Shown piece by piece: positions 36,969 to 49,695 of a stretch of DNA of 64,000 bases. Below the pieces are notes generated by a model. That model searched no databases. It had not been told where the DNA came from and was given only the letters and a program-made list of their open reading frames with translations. The first letter of the stretch is position 1; the number at the start of each line of letters is the position of its first letter. Origin of the DNA: Paralichthys olivaceus (taxonomy: Eukaryota > Chordata > Actinopteri > Pleuronectiformes > Paralichthyidae); NCBI RefSeq assembly GCF_024713975.1, contig NC_091096.1, forward strand, positions 15,658,458 to 15,722,457, in the 5' to 3' direction. The position numbers were made by a program, and so were the translations under genes.

Positions 36969-37058
36969 ATTGGATGGCTCTCATAAACTGCCTGTTTAGA
37001 CTGCAGCTACTCTGTCGCTGCCCCCTGCTGGCGCCTTCAACTCTGCTCAGCTTTCCAG
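36969..37058 (+). other. Possible alternative 5' exon
   Basis: It is bounded by a good acceptor ('tttatcttacag') and donor ('CCAG|gtgaatg'). From an ATG at 36974 it is open for 28 codons, beginning MALINCLFRLQLLC, an Arg/Leu-rich, acid-free stretch like a mitochondrial leader. It ends in phase 1, which does not fit the RCC1 exon at 40.2 kb directly, so it would need another exon between or be untranslated. Confidence 0.35.
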
Positions 37059-37435
37059 GTGAATGAGCCTTTTTACAGACCTAAATCCACAATATGAACT
37101 AATACAGAGAATTTTTAGAATTTGTGACACCTAAAATGAATCAGCCACACTAAATTGTTTTTATATATTGTTGCAGAAAAATCATTAACAACCACGTTTG
37201 GAAAGTAAAAACAAACTGATGTAGGAGTCCACACAATGGTTCTTCCTGTTCAAATCAGTGATATGGAGTTAGTGACTTTCTAAAATGCCTCTCGTTGCTT
37301 TCAAAGTTTCCCCAAGTTCAAATAATGGTTAACTAATCTCAGTCAGCTGGTGTGCAGTCAACACAAGGTGCTATGGCGACGGTTACCCTGCCAATGTGGT
37401 GAGTGCAACAATGGGAGGAGAAGGAAAATGGAGTC

Positions 37436-40386
37436 ATGGCCACATTAAAACCAGACTACAGTGAGAAAATGAAGGGAAAGAAAGGAGACAGAGAAAAGAA
37501 AAGTTCTTGTCCTTTCACGTTGGCTCAGGTTAGTTCATAGGAGTTTTTTGCTACTCGTGTTTCTTGTGTTTGTGTTTATTTGTCACACAATGATACAAAG
37601 CAAAACTGCTCAATATGACTTTTATTTGATTTGTACTCGTGGCAAGTAAAATCCCCAATGGTTGAATTTTTGCGTAGACAAACTGGAATAACTTTTGACA
37701 AGAAAATATGTAACAGTGCTTAATATATGAATGTATTTTCACATAATTATAAGTGCTTGTCTAATGCTAGTGTCAAAACTTCAAGGCCAAGAGTGCCTCT
37801 CTGTCAAATGTCTTAATGTCTTTTCTTTAACAATTTCCCTTGGGTGCTATTATCAGCTATTGCTCAATTGAACAGACTGTGCATGTCATGAATTCCACTA
37901 CAAAGATCAGGATTTTTCGGAATAAATTCATGTCATCGTTCTGAGAATAAGTGCCTTGCTGTAAATGTCACGAAAGTCTGGATGACACCTACGTGACAGG
38001 AACAACACAAAAACAAAACCTTGAGCTTCAAGAGCTCTGAGGAAGTCAAACAATGCAATGAATGCAGAGATGTCCTACATGTGTCCAGAATGCCTTTGTA
38101 AAATCGATATGAGAATTTGTGCAGCAGATGTCCAGGGGAGAAAGTAACTGCTTTACCAATGGCACAACAACATTTGTGGTGTATAATGGACTATGGTTGT
38201 GGCCTTTGATTTATCAAAAAATCTGGTAGAGTACTCTGGTAAAGTCAGGCCAGTTAAAATTGTTTTGGCTATTATTTGTTTATTGAAATGTCTTCGTCTA
38301 AAATTAATTTTAATTTTATTTGTATCCTGTATCCTTCTCCCCCTCTTGTTTGTTTTGAGGTCTCTACGTCTCAGTCAGACTCAAACCAGTATATATTCTA
38401 CCTCTTTCCCTAAAAACCTTGAAATGCTCTCTGGCTTCTTTGGTCGTATGTTTAGGATCTGTGTCCTGCTGAATAATGAAATGTAGCCGTAAGGAAGCTC
38501 TTTAGTGTGCATAGATTCTACTCTTACATTAAACAAATCCCAGATGAGAAAACATTGTACGTTTTAAGAAGAAATTAGAGAAACACATATCAACCATTAA
38601 CTAGTTGCTTATTAGCATGCATATTAGAGGCATATTGGCTCTTTATTAGTCATTATACAGCACTTATTAATGCCTTATTCTTTATGACCTTATTCTGCAA
38701 CTACTCCATTGATTAACAGTTTTCCCTTAATAACCTCCTAATTACTGCTTATTGATGGTAAGTAAGGAAGTTGTTGTACATGAATCAAGAATCAAGTGCT
38801 TGGATATGTTCACTTTGTGTGTTCCCTAATATAAAGTGTTACCGAAATTTCTTATGTTGGTAGATTTTTGGTTTTCCTGAGCATCATTATTCCTCCTTCT
38901 GCTCATATTAACTCCAACTCAGTCTCAATGACAACTTTTCACTTTCCGGAAATCCTGAGCCATGTGAAACAACACAGAACTGCCCCATAAACATTTAGCA
39001 GCCAAGACACCAAAACCCCTAAAATCGTCGTACTATGATTAAGACGATCTCCTACGCAGTTCTGTTGATGTTGATGTAAATCTCCTCAAATCAAAGCTGA
39101 GGATCATCTCACTTCAAATTTAATATGTTTAAGTGACTATCTGTACTTTGGATCTTGAGTACAACTAGTATTAAGCATTCTGTATGAATTTAAAATGTTG
39201 TTCTGAGATGCACTGTTATAAAAGCCTTGTTCTTTTGTAATAGATCTATTAATGGCAAAGACTTAAATCACATCCCTCAGCAGAAGCTCATTAATCTATG
39301 CCGTGTATGTGCTCCTGGTTGGATAGGTTGTATCCCCGCATTGGGAGAAAGGGTGCCTTGGTCAAGTCCAGTCTTTATTAAGATTAATGAACAGCTTGAC
39401 ATTTTTAGTCCTCTGTCTGAATCGATAATTTTAATACTCATGAGGGCCAATGGGGATCTGAGCTTGCGGTGCACACACTGTGGCCACAGGGCGCATGTTA
39501 AATGTCCAAGTGGTAATCAATGCAAAGAAATTAGCTATTGATCTCTTATAGTTTTGTAATAGGTTATCTATTGGTTTGCTCTTTCGGAAAATTCCAATAT
39601 CAGTCGGATGGAATCGTGCTGGTAATATCGCTGTGGGGTGTGTGCATGTCTATCTGTGTGCATGGCTGCACATACATCCAGCTTCCTGTGTTTGCATGTG
39701 TGTGCAGAGTCACATTCTAATTAGCACAGAGGGCAGATTGTAAATAAACATGTTGAGGAGAATATCGATGATCTGCTTCAGATCCACAGTTCATCACAAA
39801 TAAGGCCGGGAACTTCACATTGGCTTTATGCAAACTTAATGCTGGCTTGAAGACCAGTATGTGAACAGCAATTTGAAAAAAATTAACCATTTTAACCATT
39901 ATTCATCATACTGTGTGTGTATCTTTACTGTACATAATGACAGATTATGATGCCATATTACTTAAACATATACAAATGTATATAACATGTTTATTGTTGT
40001 GTGTGAAATGTAATTTTAGCTGATGAAATACTACTAAAATATCAATAACTGTAGTTCCAAAGCAGAGTATTAAGCATGGATGTAGTTTTATACATTAATG
40101 GTTCTAAGCTTAGGGAAAACGGATGTCCCCCCATACATACGGTTCTTCTTTCTAAATAATATTATTATAATATTAATATACTTTTCTTTTCTGTGTTCCC
40201 AGGACATACCATGTGAGGTGGACATTGATCTGCTTTGCTGGGGTAGTGGGGAGCTTGGTCAGACTGGATGTGGAAGGCCAGAGGACATCGCTCCACAGGA
40301 GGCCCACCTGAGAGAGTTCACCTCGGATCGGCTGGGCACGGTGAAGCTGCTGGCTTGTGGATCCAGTCATTCCATTGTGGTTACAG
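37436..40386 (+). CDS. RCC1-repeat protein, 5' part of gene (two exons)
   Basis: Exon 40203-40386 codes for DIDLLCWGSGELGQTGCG followed by a stretch ending LLACGSSHSIVVT, one blade of an RCC1 beta-propeller (the W-G-x-G-x-x-G-Q core and the terminal C-G-x-x-H-S). It has a clean acceptor (gttcccag) and donor (ACAG|GTACAA), phase 0 in and phase 1 out, as usual for RCC1-repeat exons. A candidate first coding exon, 37436-37528, starts MATLKPDYSEKMKGKKGDR and splices in frame (CTCAG|gttagt). RCC1 repeats serve guanine-exchange factors, HERC ligases and others; with one blade I cannot name the protein. Six more blades are expected but were not found downstream, so the gene probably continues past this window across a very long intron. 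The RCC1 exon is firm; the first exon is less so. Confidence 0.65.
37529..40202 (+). other. Intron of the RCC1-repeat gene
   Basis: It contains a MITE-like repeat at 38.57-38.86 kb. A plus-strand open frame at 39.23-39.54 kb has four cysteines in CxxC-like spacing but no flanking splice sites or other coding support. Confidence 0.5.
38570..38860 (+). mobile_element. MITE-like interspersed repeat
   Basis: The ordered text 'ccattaactagttgcttatt', 'tattaatgccttattcttta', 'taataacctcctaattactg' and 'aaagtgttaccgaaa' matches a nonautonomous element that I remember as abundant in teleosts. The name is uncertain. Confidence 0.6.
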
Positions 40387-43370
40387 GTACAATTGCCATT
40401 CCACTTGTATACTGTGGTATTTCATTACAAGCAGTTGATGTCTTAATGGTAAATGGTCTGTATTTATATCGAGCTTTGCAGTACAGTTTCACCATCCACA
40501 CACACATTCATACAGTGCATCCATTCGCAGCTCTTTCTCAGTCGCACATCACACACACTGCAGGCCATCAAGGGCAGTTCTGGGGTTCAGAATTTTGCCC
40601 AAGGACACTTCAGCACATGGAACGGGGGAGACTGGGTTCTAACCAGCGATCCTCTGGTTAGTGGATGACCCACTCTGAAGTGGTATTTAATCTTATGGTT
40701 TGGGTTGTCTTAAACGTGGGTCTGATACAAGTTTACCAGGAAAGTGATTCTATTGTGCACATTTCTCTAGTATAAAGGGAACATTTAGCAGAATAACTGT
40801 TTCTGCTGATCAAGTTGAGGATTTTTATTACCTATAATTATTGACCATGGTTAAGTCTGTAGTGAATCTCCAGACAGAATTATTAGGAATTGGTAAATAT
40901 CTGGTAGGTTTTGTGATATTTGGACGTCATTGGTAGAAGCTACAATATCCTGCTCGTACCGATTGTTGATTTGCTGAAAACCATGATTATCCAGTGGCAC
41001 TTTATATTTACAGAACAGTTCCCTCAGAGAGATATTTGAGCAAAGCATGCATAATCTACCAAGCTCATAGCAGCAATTCACAACCACCATACTCACTGTT
41101 TTTGACATTTGATGGACATATTTGTGCAAACTACCTGGCAGTGTACAGAGTAAATATACAGCACCCAGAAAACAGATCCAATAAGCACAGCTATTGGAGA
41201 CTGTCTTTAGGTTTCAAACACATCTAATGTCACATGTAACGTTTACATCACTGTCTATGCGGTCATACTGGCCTACGTATTTGTGAGTTACATAGAAACC
41301 CAGATGACAGGAAGTGAGGAGTATCATTTAGTACATTAGCTGGCAGTAGTCATAAAACATTAGCCTGGATAAGTCTTATAGATCACCCCAACACAAGATC
41401 CTATACTGCTTCCATCATTACAGGGGAAAAAGGTGACGTTTTTGATTGATTAAAATGGTGCAGGCTAGCTTAGGCTAAATCACGTTAAGTGATGTGACAC
41501 TGCAGTTTCACATATCATATTTCTGTCGAGACAATGATGGCGGAAGGCATTGTCGAGGCATGATATCTGACAACAGCAGACATCTGGAGGGACCAGCGGA
41601 GATTTATGGAGGGTTTTAGTGGTCTGAGGGAGATGAGAGAGAGTAAAAAGTGGTCCTTTTTTGTGCATTGTCACTTCCCGAGTGACTGTAAATTTTACTC
41701 CAGTGCTGTTGGGAATTGGAGACATTTACACATCTTGACAAATTGCCTGCTGTAAAAGTATTTACTGGTCTTGTCCTCCCTTTATTCTTGGCCAGCTCGC
41801 AAACACGTGCCCCCTCCCCCACTCGCAGACAGAAATATTTACCCACAGCAAATTTATGTGACACACGTTTATGTGGCGTACCTGAGCTCTTGCCCAAGAT
41901 ATGTCATAATGGTGTCATGTTGAGAGTACTGGTCCGCTGTAAACGTTTTAATAGAGGAGGTCTTGAGTAGATCATAATGGTTTTATATCGGCCACATTGG
42001 CTCCAATCACCGGCCATTTGGCCCAGTCAGCTCAAGGAAAGGCTTGTTTATGGAAAAATAGCTTGTAAGAGAAATCTATGACGTGCACATGAGGATGAAG
42101 AACAACACACACACTCTATTGTAAATAAAACATCACAGATTAACATGATATAAACTGTTTCACCCAAGTGAGTATCTCCAAACAATTTTCAGTGATCAAC
42201 TATAATCGTAACACGTTTGTTAATTATATTCTTGTGGGTTTTGTGTTTGAGTTTCAAAAATCTATATATCATGGAATTATTTGTGGATCCAGTGAAAATT
42301 CTAGATGAAATAGTTTAATTTGTAGTCCATGGATCTTTTCCTCAGATAACCATGGAATGATTTACCGTGGCGTGATTCTCCTCTGCATTATAAATTACTG
42401 CCACTGGGTGGCACTGTGAGACTGCCAATGAGAGAGTGCAACAGTGGAGGGTGGAGGGGGTGGGGGTGAGAAGGGAGGCCCACACTTACCTCACACTCAG
42501 ACACAGCTATAATTTACTAATAGTACGGGAGCCGCCATTGCTGTTATCTTTTAATAGATTTGTACGGGGGAAAGCAGGTGCCTGTTGTTAATGTGTCCAA
42601 TTGCCCAAGTTGCCTACAGAATTTAGGGCATCCATCACTGTCGTCGGCGGTGACACCCTGTCGTTCTACTTCATGTGGTGGGCCGGCCGGGCTGGGCTGG
42701 TAACAGATGAGGCTTCTCTCTCCTCCAGACGCCCACAGTCACACAGAGACGACCGCCATACGTGCTTGCACATGCATACACACACAAAATCACACACACA
42801 GCTATACTGCACTCTTAGAGGGCAAACTAAACTTATACCCGTTATTTAAAAATACATTAAATAAATTTAAAACTTAAAAAAACCCAACATTATTGCCTCT
42901 AAAAAATTATTTCCAAAACTTAAGTGGAATTAGTGCTTTTTTCCTCAGCGAGTTAAATGTCATTTAAAAATAAATCTTGGTAAACTTTGCTCCTATTGCT
43001 TTGAGTTCTTGACCTTCCAGCTGCACCCTTGAGCTTAGCCAGGGGCACCACGTTGCTTGCAGGTTTGCCCTCCGCCCTGGAAAACACCCTGTGCAGCTGT
43101 GTTTCTTTAGACCCAGGCTGAGAGTTGGAGGGTACAAAGAGGTGCTTGCTAATACCTTGTTACGGCTGTTTCAGTTGCTGGGTCTTGCAGAGGTCAGTGT
43201 CAGTACCGCTTTCGTTCGAGGCCCTTGATCTGCTGGATGTTGGAGTAAGCCAAGGACTCATTGTGACCTACCCTGATTTTTCTACCAGAGGCTTTGCTCT
43301 GAGTCCTTTGGACTGTGCTACAAGTCTTTGGTCAGAAATGGTTACTTTGAATTTGGTCTTTTGAATGTTG
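40387..43370. other. Gene-free stretch, probably intron of the RCC1-repeat gene
   Basis: It holds an interspersed repeat at 40.5-40.67 kb. Two low-repeat stretches look conserved-element-like, 41.7-42.06 kb and 42.53-42.73 kb, judged only by their balanced composition and lack of repeats. No RCC1 exon was recognised. Confidence 0.45.
40495..40675 (+). repeat. Interspersed repeat (SINE/LINE tail type)
   Basis: The text 'cacacacattcatacagtgc', 'cccaaggacacttcagcaca' and 'cagcgatcctctggttagtg' is the familiar 'caaggacacttcgacac...gaacc...ctggtta' repeat of teleosts, here on the plus strand. Confidence 0.6.
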
Positions 43371-43380
43371 TAAGCAAAGT

Positions 43381-43402
43381 TTAAAAAAAAAAAAAAAAAA
43401 AA
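43381..43402. repeat. Poly-A run
   Basis: About 22 A residues. No retrogene or SINE body is recognisable beside it. Confidence 0.85.
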
Positions 43403-45164
43403 ATCTGCATAATTTCTACTGAAAAGTTTTAGAAAAAGGCAGAGTTGTGACACATGTTTGACAGAAAGTCAGAACAGACTGACGAACTGTGCTGGGGGGG
43501 GTTAGGTTTTTCCTTTTTTCTTTTATTCTCCCACTCGATTTTTCCTCACCTCTCTTTCCATGAGTTATGAACCTCGGTTGGGCCTTGGTGTCAGGTGTTA
43601 AACAGCATATGAGGGCTCTGACCCAGCTTCCTAACCCTCTCTTCCTCTCTGACATCTCTCTTAACATAAAACAGAACCCTTCCTCTCACTGTAATTGTAA
43701 CCATCATGTTACTCTTTTTTTCCCCAATATTTCCTCCTGCACACTGTTGATAAGCATTGCACAATTTATGACTTAAACATTCCTCAAACATCCTCTCACT
43801 CCTCAGCTGTGAATGCATTTTGGTTTCAGCCTCAACCTAAAACTACTTCAGTCATAATACTGACATCATTCAGAGTCAGTCATTAGTTAATTAATTAATA
43901 AGTGCATGTATAGCACTTTTCAGTAACAGCAAGTATTGATACAGCCTCTTTTACTCATCATATACATTCCTTTGCTAACAGGTGTGGACGCATACTGTCT
44001 ATTCAGTTTAATGATGCATTCTGAAATAGATTACAGCAGTTTGCTCAGAGTTACTTGGTCCTTAGAAGGTAATAAAAACTTTTAAAGTAACAGGACAATT
44101 GACCTGACATCTATCTGGTCTTTATCAGCATTCGGTTGCATCGTTGGGCCAGAAAAGTGATGAAGACACAGATTGACCATCAACAATGGCAGCAAATAAT
44201 CCCCAAGGTGCACACATGATCCAACTTTTTTGCCTGTTATGCCAAAGTTCTGCCTCTGTCCCAGCACACAAGCTGAAGATGGGGTTCATGCAGACTCTGA
44301 TGTCTCTGACCTGCTATAGGTTAAACGTTGATTTGTTTGGAACAACCGCAACAATATCAACGCTGATCCCCACATAATGATCGCTGCTCTTCTTAAATGA
44401 GTAAAACTTTTCTTAGATGAGTGCATTAAGTCTTTTATTCTGAGTAAAAACAACACAATTTGGTCTTCGTGAACACAATTGTTGGTGTAAATATATACAG
44501 AGTAGTGAAGTGAGATCTGATCACAAGTGGTCACAGCTCTTCCATAATAGCATTCGCCGATACTGGCGTGCACTCCTCTGCGTGTGTATATCGTCATTCA
44601 GTGTTGGTTGGGCTGATAATGGCCAATTTGAAAACCTTTGCATATTGCCCAACCAAATGTCTAGCCATCCCTGCTTTGGTAGGAAAGTACACTTTTACCT
44701 ATGCATTTTATTGTCTTGTTTAATGTTTGTCAAAGAGGGCAGTACTCAGAATCATTCTAGGAAAGTACTGGCCATCCCCCTGCATGACAACTCCAATATG
44801 TCTGCTTTGTACCCCGCACTGAGGGGAGCTTTGGTAATAATTTGCCATTTAGCCGTGTTGATGTTTTTCAACGATTTCCCAGTTGGCAGAGGTGAATGAG
44901 CGGGAAGGAAAGGGGAAAAAAAGCACCCCTGTCCTTGCTTCTCACCCTCTCTCTCACTCACTATTCTTCCGCTATTTCTTTCTATTTTGCTGTCCCCCCT
45001 TGATCTCAGCTAATTTGGTTGAACAGGTTGAGCGTTTAGTTTTGCACTCAGTTGCTTTTTAAGGTTAATCGTAGGACAGAAGTGTTTATATTGCTGTAAT
45101 ATGGGCTTAACATTCTCTCAGCGAAGCATGGAGCACTTGAAATATGTAGTCCGCCATCCCGCTG

Positions 45165-45220
45165 CCCCCCCCCCCCCCCCCCCCACCTCTCTCCCCCCCC
45201 CCCCCCCCCCCCAAAAAAAA
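45165..45220. repeat. Double poly-C tract followed by A8
   Basis: About 20 C, then 'acctctct', then about 20 C, then 8 A. The minus strand has long G runs able to form a G-quadruplex. Lengths are likely unreliable in assembly. Confidence 0.9.
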
Positions 45221-47253
45221 GACAAACCTTACGCAGAACAAAAGATGAGGGAAAGTCTTGCCAATTAGCAGCTAATGAGACAAGCTTGTGAGGATATCCA
45301 AATCCTCAACGTGTTAACATTTACGTCCCCTCCCCATCTCTCGAGTCCTTCAACCTGCGGCACCCCCATCTGCCCTTGCACCGAGCCTGTTGTAAGGCGG
45401 CGAGGGCACCTCTGAGGCCCTCTGTGTGATTATTCACACATGGCCGTGGCCCTGGTGCTTTGAGCGGCAAATAAGGGAGGAAGAAAGAAATGCCTTACGT
45501 ATGGCTAATGTAAAAATGCTCAACTGACACATGGCCAAGGCTCTCTTATTTTTAATTTCATTTTTTTATGTCCATTCGACCCAAGGCACATATAAACTCT
45601 AGCCCATCTTTTAGCCATATATATAATACATTTGTATATGATATAGTATACGTGTCTTATACATATATATAGGAGAGGCAGGAATTTGGTGGTTATATTT
45701 GTGATAAGTGAAAAATAATATCCCATGAGAAAAACCAGTCACCCCAGTTTCCTTTGACATGCCTTTTATCAGAGATGTCTGTGTTGGAAGTGAAAATAAA
45801 ATCTGCTTTTGTAATAGAGATCTTTGGACAGCCTTGAATGATTCGCCACTACTCCTTTCCGGCCTCATTTTCTCCAGAGCGACTATAGGGAGTGTGTGTA
45901 TGTGTGTGTGGAATCTCTGTGGGGAAAATCAAATGTGAGTTGGCCTGGAAGTGTTGCAGTAAACAGCGAGAAAAAGCAAACACAGGCCAGATCAGGGAAT
46001 ATCATGCAGAGTAATGTTTGGACTAAAAAGAAGAAATGTGTAATGGAACAGCACAAATTCCACTCTCCAAAGGGACTTCTAATTGATTCTGTGCTTCATT
46101 ACTAGTTTTCTCAGAGAGGAAAAAAAACAGACATCTCACTTTATTATGAAAACGGAGCAGTAGACATTTAAACGGATGCCACAGTGATTATTGCCATACA
46201 GTTCTCACAGCATTTGGCAGCAGACGATTGCTTTACTGCTTTAGCTCTTTCTTATATTGTATTGTTTTTCCTTGAAGGTAGCAGGGAGCAGCAGTTTGAA
46301 TACAACCTTAACCCTGACTGAAACAATTAAATGAATGCAGAGAATTGAAAGAGAGAGGTTTGGGAGCACAAAATAATCCAGGTCTCCACTTGATGCGTTA
46401 TTTGTCGGGGGCAGTACATTTGTGCATGTTAACTAACTGTGCCACTGCACTTGGCCTGCTCGTAATAGGGTTCCAGCGCAAACATTTTCTCTCAGGGATT
46501 TCTATTATTAATTCTGTCTGAACACATACATAAATGAATAATGAAATAAATAATGAAAACGTTATTACTTTTGGCAGCTGGGTCATTTCTCGTTTCCTGC
46601 CTTTTCCTCCGCTTGTTTCCTACTAATTAACTTTCCAAGGAGTTGTCCTCTTTTTCTCAGAATGATTTTCATCAGTGTGGTCGGCCACTGAACGTGCGGG
46701 TGCACATTTGTGAAAAGACAACAACCAGAACAATACACGGGCCCTTTGCTGCCTGCTTGTCATTTAAAGGAACTGGATTAAATCTTTTCTTCATTATTTA
46801 AGTAAATCGCACACAGCTGCCACACAGTGATTACCTGCGTTGTCACAACAGGTGGATAAAAATATACCTGGTGCAACGTTTTTAAAGAATGAAAAATATT
46901 AAACCTTGAGCCTGTAGCAGAATAACATTCACTATTCACATTATTGAACACTGAACCTCAGGACAAGTTACGAGTTTTGCTCTTGCAATAAAGTACGGGA
47001 CATGAAGTGCTTCTGGTGACATCTAATTTGGCAAATCAAGGTCCCTCGATCCGTTTGCGGCTCCGCCACCACTCATCTCCTTCCTCTCAGATGCCTGCCC
47101 TATGCCCCGCACTGTGCTGTTAAAGGCTTGTGTGCTGGGACAGAGGCTTGGCGATAAGTAGCCCTCATTTAATATGGATCTTAAAGAGGGTAGTAAAGCT
47201 AGAGCCTGAGTAGAAGTCCCCCCCACCATCCCTCTGGCATTACTATATAGATG

Positions 47254-47257
<4 letters not shown>

Positions 47258-47308
<51 letters not shown>
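47258..47308. repeat. (TC)n microsatellite
   Basis: About 25 CT units, inside one of the conserved-element-like blocks. Polypurine-polypyrimidine tracts can form triplex DNA. Confidence 0.95.
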
Positions 47309-47311
<3 letters not shown>

Positions 47312-49661
47312 ATTAGAGTCATTGCAAACTCTTTCAAACTGCTCCTTCCTTCTCTCTGCGTTTTACTGTTAATTAGTTTGCTTTGTAAGGTTAGACGTGC
47401 GGACGGAGCAACTTTGGCTGCCATCTGTGTGCATACGGCTCTAACTATGTACAGATGGTGTGTGCCTACAGACAGGTTGCTTCTTGTGGGGAGAAAAAAA
47501 TGCGAGAGACAGTTTTGGGTGTTTTAACATGATTTATGGCCGTTCTCACAGGTAAGTTTGAGCCGTAATGATTGTTAGTCAGCTGTCAAAAATGACAATT
47601 TAAGATAAAAGGAAGCAAGATAAGAGTTTCTTCATTTCCATATCCTTGGTGATGAATCTGCTGGAAAAAAGTTTTGGAAATCCTGGAAAAAGTTGCTTTT
47701 AAAATGTTCTAACTGTACAACACATTGAACCAATTGTGTTGCGGCTACTTCAGAAAAGCTCATAATTTGGCCAAGTTAAAATACCATTAGCCACTCAGTG
47801 AACCAGGTAAGTAGAGAAAAAGGCAGAGATTGACAAATAATTGCTCGACAAGGTCACAAAATTAGCAAACTAATCAAATAAGGAGCTAACGTATTATTTA
47901 TAGTTTTGGTTCCTAGCAAAGAAATGTCATATTCAAGTCCTCATTAATTTTAAAAAGTACTTTCAGTATACGATGAATAACAAACAAGAGCTCAATAGAG
48001 GTTTTAAAATTCTACAACTTGTATTAAAACGTGTCTCTAACATAGCAGGCTACTTTTCCTGACTTCTTGGCCTGACTGCAGGGTTCCTCTTACTGGTGGG
48101 AAACCTGCCCTTGTCAGTGCTAGTTCAGTGGCTAATGCCTTCTACTGGGCATTGTGAATAACCCACCACAATTAAAAAAGGGTTAGCAAAATTATTGTTG
48201 GCCTCGTGCCACTTACTTGATGTGACTTAACAGTGGTCAGAGACAGATCTTGGGCACTTGGCCCCAAAAACGTGACTTTTTTCTCTCATTCCAGTTCTCT
48301 GTAATTGCCCGGTGTAATTAGTAAATTGAAGGAAACTTGGAAAGGGGGAAGTCTTGGTCTGAATAAGGAACACATACTAGGTTTAATTCAAATACACTGG
48401 ACGCTATTATTGTTCATAAGGTTGAACATTTTCTATGCACTGTTTCCACTGATGCTAAGTTTTCACAGTTTTATATATGAAATAGTCTTTTTGAATTTAT
48501 TTAATGATACAGTTCTCTCTGGTAGCACACTTTGTGTATCGGGGGACAAGTTCATAAATAGAGAACTCCTGGATAATTAAAGTGAGTTAGTGATGAAAGT
48601 GTGAAGATACAAAGATGAGCATTTTCACAGTAACGTCACAGTTTTGTCAAACACGGTGGAATAAAGGTTTATTAACGATTATAATTTGCTGTGTTGACAC
48701 CTTTTTCTGTGATGAAATGGAGTGTTGAGGCCGGTCTGAGAGGGATTGCAGTGCCTTGTCAGCGCTTATGGAGTCAGTTTGAAGAGAATCTGTCATTTCA
48801 TTAGATTTGCAACAGCATTATTCATTATCATGTACTGACGCATGTAACTTGGTGAGACAGGTCGCAAATAACATGTATATACATTTACGCCACTCGCTGC
48901 TTTCCAAGCACAATTGTTCAAAATACTGTAAAATTAGAAATGTATGATTTTTAATATTACGATGCATCCTCTATAGATTGTTCTTTTTTAACGCTCACCT
49001 TGACGAAACCTTTTATCAAGATTTGTCATAACACCGCTTACTAATGACTACAAGTGAATACAGCAATTTAAATGTATAAAAACTCACGTGCTGCAGCTAA
49101 ACAAAATAGTTCAGTGGAAAACCCCTTCTTTTGTCTGTCCGTTTTTTAAAAACCTCAAACCCCCCCTGCACGAGTGAGGAGGATCCTCTGCAAACGTCTG
49201 AGAAAGCAGCCAAAAAAATACGAGAGAAGAAAGATTGCTTTGTTCATTTCTTTTCCCTCCTCTTTCTCTCGTTCCCTCTCTCCCCAAGGTTCTATTAGGA
49301 AATAGATCCCAGGTGTTCGATAAGCCTGTAGTGGACATGACAGCAGTGCAATCAAGTGTATAAATTTAATTGCAGGCTCATTTTGTGCCGTTTATTAGCC
49401 GTTTAGGGGCACATCGCTCCACTTGAACCCTGTTATTGCCAGACAGAACAGCTGTTTGGCTCCTTTTTAACTGTTTGTCTTGTCGCACAAGTACACAGTT
49501 AAATGCCAAATGCTGCTTATTTTGAAGTAGACATTTTTCTAAAAATGTACACAAATATGTGTATTTTAGCAATCTTATTTTTTAAATATACTTTATTGCA
49601 TTTGATGAGAAAGCATTTATTGTAATTAGAAAAGGCAAGAAAGAATACAAAGTTGACCACA

Positions 49662-49695
49662 CACACACACACACTCACACACACACACACACAAA
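49662..49695. repeat. (AC)n microsatellite
   Basis: An AC run with one interruption ('ctcaca'). Confidence 0.9.

Noticed and set aside
39227-39541. A 104-codon plus-strand frame with CTHCGH and other cysteines, suggesting a zinc-binding domain
   Set aside because: The cysteine spacing does not complete a known zinc finger, no splice sites bound it, and the surrounding sequence looks intronic.
44510-44899. A 129-codon plus-strand frame in the desert
   Set aside because: Its composition is rich in Cys, Leu and His without domain structure, and no exon borders are present.
47023-47424. A 133-codon minus-strand frame with an Arg-Glu run
   Set aside because: The run is simply the (TC)n microsatellite translated. 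No domain or splice signal supports it.
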